From an uncultured Eubacteriales bacterium (GTDB taxonomy: Bacteria; Bacillota; Clostridia; Oscillospirales; CAG-272), in the NCBI GenBank assembly GCA_900554225.1, contig USGH01000197.1, forward strand, positions 1-5,074: a DNA stretch of 5,074 nucleotides. The letters run 5' to 3'. Position 1 is the first letter of the stretch. Each line of letters starts with the position of its first letter. A program made the position numbers and the translations under genes. The notes under the pieces are model-generated. The model saw nothing but the letters and a program-made list of their open reading frames with translations, searched no databases and was not told where the DNA came from. This document shows positions 1 through 5,074 of this stretch, one piece after another.

Positions 1-1
1 G

Positions 2-586
2 CTCTACAATATGCTCTACGCATCGAACAACACGTTTGAGATCGGCTGGGACAAGGAATGCGACATCAAGTGGGATGAAAACCGCGTGTTCATCCAGGCG
101 ATCTGGTTCAACGATCTGGAAAAATTCCGCCAGAACGAGAGCGGCTACGGACTTCTGCCGTATCCGAAATTTGACGAACAGCAGGAGAAGTACTACACCT
201 ATGACGACTGCCGCTGCGGTGCGTTCGGTGTGCCGATCGTGAGTGCCGCCGAAAACCGCGAGAACACCGGTCTGATCCTTGAAGCATTGTCTGCCGATTC
301 CTATAAGTACCTGATCCCGGCATACCTTGAGAACATGGTGACGTTCAAGCTGTCCCGTGACGAGGATTCGCTGGAAATGCTCGACTACATCATGGCAGGG
401 CGCGTCTACGACATCGGCTACAGCTATCCGGACCCGAACAACTACACATGGGTCATCTACTACAAGCTGAAGGGTTCGGATGGGAAGCTGGCCTCCACAC
501 TTGCCGGCTATTCGGAATCCACGAAGAAGTACTACAACGACAAGATCCTGACCGCCTACAAAGAGCTTGGCGATATGGCGTGGTAA
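2..586 (+). CDS. ABC transporter extracellular (sugar) solute-binding protein, C-terminal part, 5' truncated
   Basis: This is the C-terminal ~194 residues of a lipoprotein-type binding protein that captures a carbohydrate outside the membrane and delivers it to an ABC permease pair. The frame is open to the window edge (Leu-Tyr-Asn precede the first ATG at 11), so that ATG is internal and the true start lies upstream. Family proteins are usually 430-560 residues, so more than half is missing, including any signal peptide and lipobox. Counting from the Met at 11, the recognisable pieces are GLLPYPKFDE (47-56), a loop with two cysteines (DDCRCG, 65-70), ENTGLILEALSADSYK (84-99) and a helix with RDEDSLEMLDYIMAGRVYD (116-134). 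These resemble the large extracellular solute-binding proteins (family 1, YtcQ/LplA-like) of Clostridia. The TAA at 584-586 is followed at once by a terminator, so this is the last gene of its operon. The substrate cannot be read from the fragment; the adjacent glycosidase suggests a plant-type or rhamnose-containing oligosaccharide, which is inference. Confidence 0.87.
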   Translation, partial: LYNMLYASNNTFEIGWDKECDIKWDENRVFIQAIWFNDLEKFRQNESGYGLLPYPKFDEQQEKYYTYDDCRCGAFGVPIVSAAENRENTGLILEALSADSYKYLIPAYLENMVTFKLSRDEDSLEMLDYIMAGRVYDIGYSYPDPNNYTWVIYYKLKGSDGKLASTLAGYSESTKKYYNDKILTAYKELGDMAW

Positions 587-596
587 AATCCGACAG

Positions 597-631
597 AAAG
601 GAGCTGTACCCGTGCGGTATGGCTCTTTTTC
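597..631 (+). terminator. Intrinsic terminator of the binding-protein operon
   Basis: GAGCTGTACC (601-610) pairs with GGTATGGCTC (616-625) around a five-base loop CGTGC. This makes a 10-bp stem with two adjacent G-T wobbles. The stem can be lengthened by AAAG (597-600) pairing into the T-run at 626-630. The hairpin lies 10-15 bases after the TAA of the solute-binding protein and is followed by five T residues, as expected for Rho-independent termination. It isolates the hydrolase gene from the transporter operon, so the hydrolase needs its own promoter. Confidence 0.85.
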
Positions 632-641
632 TATAGAAAAA
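626..641. repeat. 16-bp perfect palindrome sharing CTATAGAAAA with the promoter
   Basis: TTTTTCTATAGAAAAA is a perfect palindrome that begins in the T-run of the upstream terminator. Its right part, CTATAGAAAA (631-640), recurs exactly at 725-734, across the -10 and presumed transcription start region of the hydrolase promoter, 94 bases downstream. The identity is directly visible. A role as a regulator site is only a possibility, because AT-rich intergenic DNA produces such matches easily. Confidence 0.3.
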
Positions 642-673
642 ACAAAAAATCAGAACGTGATAAAGCAAAAAAT

Positions 674-687
674 GCCAATTTGTTGGC
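674..687. promoter_or_regulatory. Candidate operator: inverted repeat GCCAA-N4-TTGGC
   Basis: GCCAA (674-678) and TTGGC (683-687) form a perfect five-base inverted repeat with a four-base spacer, centred about 17 bases upstream of the -35 box of the hydrolase promoter. A second, imperfect half, CAAATGGC (690-697), also mirrors GCCAATTTG (674-682) with one extra A. The position fits a binding site for a transcription regulator of sugar use, but the symmetry is short and no known consensus is recognised. Confidence 0.25.
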
Positions 688-697
688 TGCAAATGGC

Positions 698-726
698 TTG
701 TGCTTCGGCTCCGTTTGCGGTATACT
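698..726 (+). promoter_or_regulatory. Sigma-A-type promoter of the glycoside hydrolase gene
   Basis: The -10 hexamer TATACT (721-726) matches TATAAT at five of six positions. A weak -35 box TTGTGC (698-703) lies 17 bases upstream and matches only the conserved TTG of TTGACA. A-rich DNA at 637-672 could help as an UP-like element. Transcription would start near 733, giving a leader of about 28 bases, too short for a riboswitch. The poor -35 box is compatible with dependence on an activator. The terminator at 597-631 makes a promoter here necessary if the gene is expressed. Confidence 0.55.
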
Positions 727-746
727 ATAGAAAACCACATGGATAC

Positions 747-753
747 GAAAGGA
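747..753 (+). promoter_or_regulatory. Ribosome binding site fixing the hydrolase start at 761
   Basis: GAAAGGA lies seven bases before the ATG at 761, normal Shine-Dalgarno spacing, and supports that start. In contrast, no purine-rich site lies directly in front of the ATG at 1799, where the second half of the frame would begin. Confidence 0.7.
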
Positions 754-760
754 AAAGCAT

Positions 761-1795
761 ATGGAAAAGAAAGCACTGTCCGCGCTCTTTGCGAACCCCG
801 GATGCGCCTATCGTGCAAAGCCGTTCTGGTCGTGGAACGGGGAATTGCGTGAGGATGAGGTGCGCCGCCAGATCGGTGTCATGCAGGAAATGGGACTGGG
901 CGGCTACTTCATGCACTCCCGCGCCGGACTGATCACGGAATATCTCGGCAAGGAATGGTTCGGGCTCATCAATGCGGGGGCGGATGAGGGAGAAGCGCGC
1001 GGCATGGAAGCATGGCTGTACGATGAGGACCGTTGGCCATCCGGCAGTGCGGGCGGGAAGGTCACCATCGATCCGCAGTACCGCATGAAGTCCCTCTGTA
1101 TTGCGGAGACGGCACCGGAGGTCTTTGTCTATGCAGAGGATGTGATCCTTGCCTTTGCCGCAAAAATCGACGGGATCGACCTCTACGACTACATACCGCT
1201 TGCAAAGGAGGACGACATTGCTGCCGTGATTGCCGATACAGCGGCACGGGACGCAGACTTGCCCGGTGTATGGCGTGCGCTGGCGTTCCGGATCATCCCC
1301 GATGCTCCCAATTCCAACTACAACGGCACGACGTATATCGACACGATGAGCGAAAGGGCGACCCGCCGCTTTATCGAGCTGACCCACGAACAGTACGCAG
1401 CCCACTGCGGGGATCGTCTCGGGCGGAGCATCAAGGGAATCTTCACAGACGAGCCGCACCGTGGACATGGACTGGACGATCGGCGCGAGGAAAACGGTAC
1501 GATCACCTGCTCTATGGCATGGACGGACGATCTGTTTGCGGAATTTACGAAGCGATACGGGTATGACGCGCGCGCGGTGCTGCCGGAGCTGTTCTACCGC
1601 AAAAACGGCGAACGCTTTGCCCCGATCAAACACGATTATTTTGACCTGTGCGACAATCTGTTCTTAGAGCGGTTCGCCATGCCGATCAACGATTGGTGCA
1701 ATGCGCATGGGATCGCGTTCACGGGTCACGTGCTGCATGAGGATTCCCTCACGAATCAGTCCGTGCCGCAGGGTTCCCTCATGCGCTTCTATTAA
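761..1795 (+). CDS. Glycoside hydrolase, GH106/alpha-L-rhamnosidase-like: N-terminal half of the catalytic domain
   Basis: This frame encodes 344 residues of a cytoplasmic glycosidase. There is no signal peptide; the protein opens directly with the family signature PFWSWNGELREDEVRRQI (21-38). Next come GLGGYFMHSRAGL (45-57) and GMEAWLYDEDRWPSG (81-95), typical early strands of a TIM-barrel active site. FTDEPH (228-233) carries Asp230-Glu231, a likely catalytic or metal-binding carboxylate pair, and TGHVLHED (321-328) forms a later strand. The family acts on rhamnose-containing or related plant and microbial oligosaccharides, probably those brought in by the adjacent ABC importer; the exact substrate is unknown. 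The start at 761 is supported by GAAAGGA seven bases upstream. The product ends abruptly at Arg-Phe-Tyr, before the rest of the barrel, because of the tandem stop. Alone it would lack the second carboxylate motif and is unlikely to be active. Assignment to the GH106-like group is firm; activity is not. Confidence 0.82.
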   Translation: MEKKALSALFANPGCAYRAKPFWSWNGELREDEVRRQIGVMQEMGLGGYFMHSRAGLITEYLGKEWFGLINAGADEGEARGMEAWLYDEDRWPSGSAGGKVTIDPQYRMKSLCIAETAPEVFVYAEDVILAFAAKIDGIDLYDYIPLAKEDDIAAVIADTAARDADLPGVWRALAFRIIPDAPNSNYNGTTYIDTMSERATRRFIELTHEQYAAHCGDRLGRSIKGIFTDEPHRGHGLDDRREENGTITCSMAWTDDLFAEFTKRYGYDARAVLPELFYRKNGERFAPIKHDYFDLCDNLFLERFAMPINDWCNAHGIAFTGHVLHEDSLTNQSVPQGSLMRFY

Positions 1796-1798
1796 TAA
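1793..1798 (+). other. Two consecutive in-frame TAA stops inside the hydrolase frame
   Basis: TAT TAA TAA ATG is read at 1790-1801. The stops sit within an 11-base run of only A and T (1790-1800) in otherwise GC-rich coding DNA, and the run contains the 8-bp palindrome TATTAATA (1790-1797). The reading frame is identical before and after. TAA also ends the three genes of the window, so it is an ordinary stop here, and a doubled TAA argues against readthrough. Confidence 0.95.
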
Positions 1799-3913
1799 AT
1801 GGGTGTGCCGGGTGTGGATGTGCTGACGGAAGGCAATCGGTGCTACTGGGTCGTCAAGCAGCTGGCGTCGGCGGCAAGACAGCTTGGGAAAAAGTGGATG
1901 CTGTCCGAGCTGTACGGCTGTACGGGCTGGCAGATGTCCATGAAGGGACACAAGACGGTCGGCGATTGGCAGGCACTGTTCGGGATCAACCTGCGCTGTC
2001 CCCATCTGTCGTGGTACACCATGGAGGGCGAATCCAAACGCGACTATCCGGCAAGCATCCTCCATCAGTCCACGTGGTACCCGTATTACGGCGCGGTGGA
2101 ATCGTATTTTGCCCGGTTCGGCGCACTGATGGCAGAGGGAGAGCCGGTGTGCGACGTGTTGGTCCTCAATCCGGTGGAGTCCGCGTGGTCGCAGGCCTAT
2201 CTCGGCTGGGCGGCATGGATTAGTCCGGTTTCTCCCGAGGTGCGGGAGCTGGAGCGGCGGTATGTGGAAACGTTCCTTATGCTTACCGATCGCCACATCG
2301 ATTTTGACTACGGCGAGGAGCAGATGATGGCGCGCCATGGTTCCATCGACAGAGACGCGGATGACCGTCCGGTGCTGCGTATCGGGAAGATGGCGTACCA
2401 TGTCGTTGTGGTATCCGGTATGGAAACGATCCGCCCGACGACCCTTGCCCTGCTTGACGATTTCCTCACCGCCGGCGGACAGGTCATATTTGCCGGAGAG
2501 CTTCCAGCATACGTCAACGCTGTCCCTTCCGACGCGCCTGCCAGCCTTGCCGCCGCCGCTGTCTGTGTGCCGTTTGACGGAGACTGCCTTGCCGCTGCTG
2601 TCCGGATGTTCTCGCGCTGCTCCTTGTCCGTGGTGGATGAGACGGGGGCGGAGGCAAAATCGGTCTTTCTCCAGATGCGTGACTATGGGGACAGTGCCGG
2701 ATTGGTCTTGCTGAACACCGACCGCGAGCATCCGACCGGTACCATCACTGTCCGGATCCCCTGCGGCACACCGATGCACGTGGAATTGTGGGATATGGAA
2801 AATGGCAACCGCTTCCGCGCGGATGCACTTGCCGCCTATGCCGATGGCATTCTCTCGATCCGCACCTCCCTTGATGCCGCCGGGACGCGCGCCTTTGTAC
2901 TGACGGCGGAAGCAGACGATACACTGCCGCAGCTGCCCAGACCGGAGCGGGAATACGGCGCGATCACCATCACCGGCGCATTTCCGTATCGGCTCAGCGA
3001 ACCGAATGTCTGTGTGCTGGATTTTGCCCGCTTCCGCATAGAGGACGGCGCATGGTCTGCGGAAATGGAGATTCTCAAAGCGGATCAGGCACTCCGGGAT
3101 GCCATCGGTATCGAACGGCGCGGCGGGGAAATGCTCCAACCGTGGTACGCGAAGCTCCATGACAGGAAAATCTACGGCAAGCTGGAGGTCGAATTTGCCT
3201 TCTGCATCGACGAGATGCCAAAGGCGGATCTGTATCTCGCGGGAGAACGACCGGAGAAGCTCCACTACAGCGTCAACGGTCACGCGCTTGCCGTACCGGA
3301 GGTACACGATTTCTGGATCGATGACTGCTTCAAACGGATGCGGCTGCCGTGTGCGTACCTGAAGCCCGGCCGCAATGTCGTATCCTATACGGTCGATTTC
3401 ATGCGCACAACGAATCTGGAGGCACTGTACCTCATCGGCGATTTCGGTGTGCGTATCGAGGGGCATTCCCGCATTCTGACGACCCTGCCGGACACGATCG
3501 GCAACGGGAACCTGGACACATATGGTCTGCCGTTCTATACAGGGGAGGTGACGTATCTGCTAACGCCGGAGAAATATGCGGATCTGGATGTGAGCGGTGC
3601 CGAGCGGGTACTGCTGTCTCCCACGGCGTTTACAGGTGCGCTTGTCAAGGTAGCCGCGGCAGGGGAGGAAACGCAGCTGCTTCTCTGGGATCCCTACACG
3701 GCGGATGTCACAGAGGCAGTGCGCGCCGGGAAAACGATTGAGATCACTGTGGTAGGCACACGACGCAATGTGTTTGGCCCGCTCCATCTTGTACCCGCCA
3801 TCCACGGTGCCTACGGACCGGGTCACTTTGTCACGGAAGGCGGCGCGTGGTCGGACGATTACGTGTTCGTGGATTCTGCATTGACCGGAATCACCCTGCA
3901 CGTGATGCGATAA
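1799..3913 (+). CDS. Glycoside hydrolase, GH106/alpha-L-rhamnosidase-like: rest of the catalytic domain and C-terminal beta domains
   Basis: This frame encodes 704 residues that continue the upstream half in the same register. It begins within the catalytic barrel: PGVDVLTEGNRCYWVVKQL (4-22), then LSELYGCTGW (35-44), where Glu37 is a probable catalytic residue, and LSWYTMEGESKRDYPASI (70-87). Residues ~115-240 (VCDVLVLNP, HVVVVSGMETIRP, LLDDFLTAGGQVIFAGE) look like the class-I amidotransferase-like fold found after the barrel in several glycosidases. Residues ~285-370 are beta-rich (SAGLVLLNTDREHP). Residues ~460-560 (LHYSVNG, CAYLKPGRNVVSY) and ~570-665 (VVGTRRNVFGPLHL) look like galactose-binding-type beta-sandwich modules. 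The ATG at 1799 follows the second TAA directly and has no Shine-Dalgarno sequence, so translation would depend on reinitiation or an internal start. On its own the product lacks the first half of the barrel. The true N-terminus, if it is made at all, is uncertain. Confidence 0.8.
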   Translation: MGVPGVDVLTEGNRCYWVVKQLASAARQLGKKWMLSELYGCTGWQMSMKGHKTVGDWQALFGINLRCPHLSWYTMEGESKRDYPASILHQSTWYPYYGAVESYFARFGALMAEGEPVCDVLVLNPVESAWSQAYLGWAAWISPVSPEVRELERRYVETFLMLTDRHIDFDYGEEQMMARHGSIDRDADDRPVLRIGKMAYHVVVVSGMETIRPTTLALLDDFLTAGGQVIFAGELPAYVNAVPSDAPASLAAAAVCVPFDGDCLAAAVRMFSRCSLSVVDETGAEAKSVFLQMRDYGDSAGLVLLNTDREHPTGTITVRIPCGTPMHVELWDMENGNRFRADALAAYADGILSIRTSLDAAGTRAFVLTAEADDTLPQLPRPEREYGAITITGAFPYRLSEPNVCVLDFARFRIEDGAWSAEMEILKADQALRDAIGIERRGGEMLQPWYAKLHDRKIYGKLEVEFAFCIDEMPKADLYLAGERPEKLHYSVNGHALAVPEVHDFWIDDCFKRMRLPCAYLKPGRNVVSYTVDFMRTTNLEALYLIGDFGVRIEGHSRILTTLPDTIGNGNLDTYGLPFYTGEVTYLLTPEKYADLDVSGAERVLLSPTAFTGALVKVAAAGEETQLLLWDPYTADVTEAVRAGKTIEITVVGTRRNVFGPLHLVPAIHGAYGPGHFVTEGGAWSDDYVFVDSALTGITLHVMR

Positions 3914-3922
3914 CGGAACAAG

Positions 3923-3971
3923 AAAAGCAGTACGGCTTTCCGAGTCGATCGGATCGCTGTACTGCTTTTTT
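3923..3971. terminator. Bidirectional intrinsic terminator between convergent hydrolase and aspS
   Basis: AAAAGCAGTACGGC (3923-3936) pairs with GCTGTACTGCTTTT (3956-3969), a 14-bp stem with a single G-T wobble. The enclosed loop can form a small inner hairpin, TCCGA (3939-3943) with TCGGA (3949-3953). Six T residues (3966-3971) follow on the + strand, and four A residues at the left base give a T-run on the - strand. It lies nine bases after the hydrolase TAA and about 105 bases beyond the aspS stop, so it can end both transcripts. Confidence 0.88.
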
Positions 3972-4075
3972 CTGAGGATGCCCCGCATCATTTGCGTTTT
4001 TGCGCTGAAAAGCTCGAATATAAGGCGTACTGGCGCAGAAACAACCTGCAATCAGAGCCTTCCCGCTCCATACGC

Positions 4076-5074
4076 TTACTGTTCTGCGTCCTCTTTTTCC
4101 GTTTCCACCACGGCAATTCCGAGATCGCGGAGGGCTGCGGGATCGGCAGGCGCGGGGCATTTCGACATCAGCTCGGATGCGTTCTGCACCTTCGGGAATG
4201 CCACCACGTCGCGCAGACTGTCACAGCCGCACATCAGCATCGCGAGTCTGTCGAGTCCGAGCGCGGCACCACCATGCGGCGGCGCACCGTACTTGTACGC
4301 TTCCACAAGGAATCCGAATTTGCGGTCGATCTCCTCCTCGGTCAGTCCGAGACGGCGGAACATATGCTGCTGCAATTCATAGTCCGTAATGCGGATGGAG
4401 CCGGAGGAAATTTCAATGCCGTTGAGAACAAGATCGTAGCACTTCGCGCGTACCTTGCCGGGATCGGTGTCAATGTATGTGAGGCATTCGTCCAGCGGCA
4501 TGGTGAACGGATGGTGCATCGCAAGCCAGGTGCCGCTTTCTTCATCCCATTCAAAGAACGGGAATTCCGTGATCCACAGGAAATTGTACGTGTTCGGGAT
4601 GATGTCCAGGCGCCGTGCCACCATCTGCCGGAGCGCACCCAGCGTCGGAAGAACCACGGAATCACGATCCGCTACAAAGAGCGCAACATCGCCCTTCTCG
4701 CAGCCGATCGCCGCCATCAATTTGTCCAGTTCCCCCTCGCCAAGGAATTTTGCAAAGGAGCAGTTCGGCGTGTCCTCATGGAAGCGGATGAACGCCAGAC
4801 CCTTTGCGCCGATTCCCTTGGCATGCGCGGTCAGTTTGTCGATCTCCTTGCGGGAGTATGTCGCCGCCGCATTCTTTGCCACGATGGCACGGACGCTGCC
4901 GCCGTTTGCAATGGCATCTGCAAATACCGGGAATGCGCTGTCCTTCACGAGATCGGAAATGTTCTGGATCTCCATCCCGTAGCGGGTGTCCGGTTTGTCG
5001 GAGCCGTACCGTTCCATCGCGTCGTGATAGGTCAGGCGCGGCAGAGGCAGCGGAATGTGCTCATTCAGAATTTC
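4076..5074 (-). CDS. aspS: Aspartyl-tRNA synthetase, C-terminal part, 5' truncated
   Basis: This class II enzyme charges tRNA-Asp with aspartate, using ATP, in the cytoplasm. The visible 332 residues run from the window edge (EILNEHIPLPLPRLTYHDA) through MERYGSDKPDTRYGMEI, a hallmark of bacterial AspRS. The Met at 5017 is therefore internal; about 260 N-terminal residues (anticodon-binding domain, motif 1, motif 2) are outside the window. Counting from that Met, residues ~30-120 are the bacterial insertion (GAD) domain, including TYSRKEIDKLTAHAKGIGAKGLAFIRF. Then come LWITEFPFFEWDEE (147-160), AMHHPFTMP (166-174), NGIEISSGSIRI (199-210) in the ATP/aspartate site, and motif 3 with YGAPPHGG and GLDRL (243-258), whose Arg257 contacts ATP. 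RDVVAFPK (269-276) and the usual short C-terminal tail complete it. Many homologues have GGGS where SSGS is seen here. The gene is intact over the visible part, ends with TAA, and shares a terminator with the convergent hydrolase. Confidence 0.96.
   Translation of the reverse strand, partial: EILNEHIPLPLPRLTYHDAMERYGSDKPDTRYGMEIQNISDLVKDSAFPVFADAIANGGSVRAIVAKNAAATYSRKEIDKLTAHAKGIGAKGLAFIRFHEDTPNCSFAKFLGEGELDKLMAAIGCEKGDVALFVADRDSVVLPTLGALRQMVARRLDIIPNTYNFLWITEFPFFEWDEESGTWLAMHHPFTMPLDECLTYIDTDPGKVRAKCYDLVLNGIEISSGSIRITDYELQQHMFRRLGLTEEEIDRKFGFLVEAYKYGAPPHGGAALGLDRLAMLMCGCDSLRDVVAFPKVQNASELMSKCPAPADPAALRDLGIAVVETEKEDAEQ

Larger units (their letters stand above)
761..3913 (+). pseudogene. Whole GH106-like glycoside hydrolase locus, interrupted by a tandem stop
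   Basis: The frame from 761 to 3913 is one continuous register of 1051 codons, of which only codons 345 and 346 (TAA TAA) and the final TAA are stops. The combined length, about 1050 residues, is what I expect for an intact member of this cytoplasmic family, so nothing appears deleted. From recalled relatives, the expected residues at the break are roughly RFYEYM followed by PGVDVLTE. The sequence reads RFY, stop, stop, MGVPGVDVLTE, consistent with Glu and Tyr codons changed by single substitutions (for example GAA to TAA and TAT to TAA). That ancestral sequence is inference. The lack of any other lesion over 3 kb implies a recent event, a sequence error, or continued function as two chains. 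Confidence 0.6.

Noticed and set aside
448..636. Short plus-strand frame running from the binding-protein gene through the terminator
   Set aside because: It is out of frame with the real gene, has no ribosome binding site and crosses the terminator hairpin.
1744..1781. Direct repeat TTCCCTCA at 1744-1751 and 1774-1781 just before the tandem stop
   Set aside because: Eight bases, 30 apart, encoding different segments (DSLT and GSLM) of conserved sequence. No duplicated segment is seen in the protein, so it does not mark an insertion or slippage event.
1793..1798. Stop-codon reassignment or recoding (TAA read as an amino acid)
   Set aside because: TAA ends the binding-protein gene, the hydrolase and aspS at the expected places, and no TAA lies inside the visible aspS or binding-protein frames. 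Known selenocysteine and pyrrolysine recoding use TGA and TAG.
1790..1800. Artificial six-frame stop linker used to join contigs
   Set aside because: The known linkers contain TTAATTAATTAA with flanking spacer bases. Here only TATTAATAAAT is present, nothing is inserted, and frame and family register are preserved.
1664..3466. 600-codon open frame on the minus strand, antisense to the hydrolase
   Set aside because: It is in exact codon register with the sense gene, where antisense stops arise only opposite TTA, CTA and TCA codons, which are rare in this GC-rich gene. The translation resembles no family I know and has no visible ribosome binding site. The same applies to the 302-codon antisense frame at 725-1633.
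3972..4075. Possible small gene or RNA between the bidirectional terminator and aspS
   Set aside because: About 100 bases with no stable hairpin plus T-run, no promoter and no convincing ribosome binding site; it reads as the 3' untranslated region of aspS.
3978..4982. Plus-strand frames opposite aspS (3978-4382 and 4455-4982)
   Set aside because: The minus strand encodes a clear AspRS across this stretch, and the plus-strand translations are serine/arginine-rich shadow sequence without family features.

Overview
The window looks like chromosomal DNA of a fermentative, carbohydrate-scavenging Gram-positive bacterium, most likely a member of Bacillota/Clostridia. The reasons are the type of ABC sugar-binding protein at the left edge, a cytoplasmic glycoside hydrolase family that I associate with gut and rumen Clostridia, strong intrinsic terminators with T-runs, and purine-rich ribosome binding sites. 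Coding DNA is moderately GC-rich and the short intergenic stretches are AT-rich. The taxonomic placement is an inference from recalled protein similarity, not a search result.

Layout. Positions 2-586 (+) hold the C-terminal part of an extracellular solute-binding protein of a carbohydrate ABC importer. It is cut by the window edge and closed by a strong terminator (597-631). An AT-rich intergenic stretch of about 175 bases follows, with a candidate operator-like inverted repeat, a sigma-A-type promoter and a ribosome binding site. These lead into a large glycoside hydrolase reading frame of the GH106 / alpha-L-rhamnosidase-like type, 761-3913 (+). A bidirectional terminator (3923-3971) separates it from the convergent aspartyl-tRNA synthetase gene aspS (4076-5074, -), whose N-terminal part lies outside the window. 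I see nothing in the roughly 100 bases between that terminator and the end of aspS.

How they work together. The importer would bring oligosaccharides into the cell, and the hydrolase, which has no signal peptide, would cut them in the cytoplasm. aspS is an unrelated housekeeping neighbour.

Main oddity. The hydrolase frame is interrupted about one third of the way in by two consecutive in-frame stop codons (TAATAA, 1793-1798), followed directly by an in-frame ATG. No base is gained or lost, and the protein sequence continues in family register on both sides. The stops separate the two conserved carboxylate motifs (FTDEP and SELYG) that probably form the active site. The simplest reading is a recently inactivated gene, or a sequence or assembly error. 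A two-polypeptide enzyme made by termination-reinitiation is possible but less likely. I found no convincing new system beyond this.
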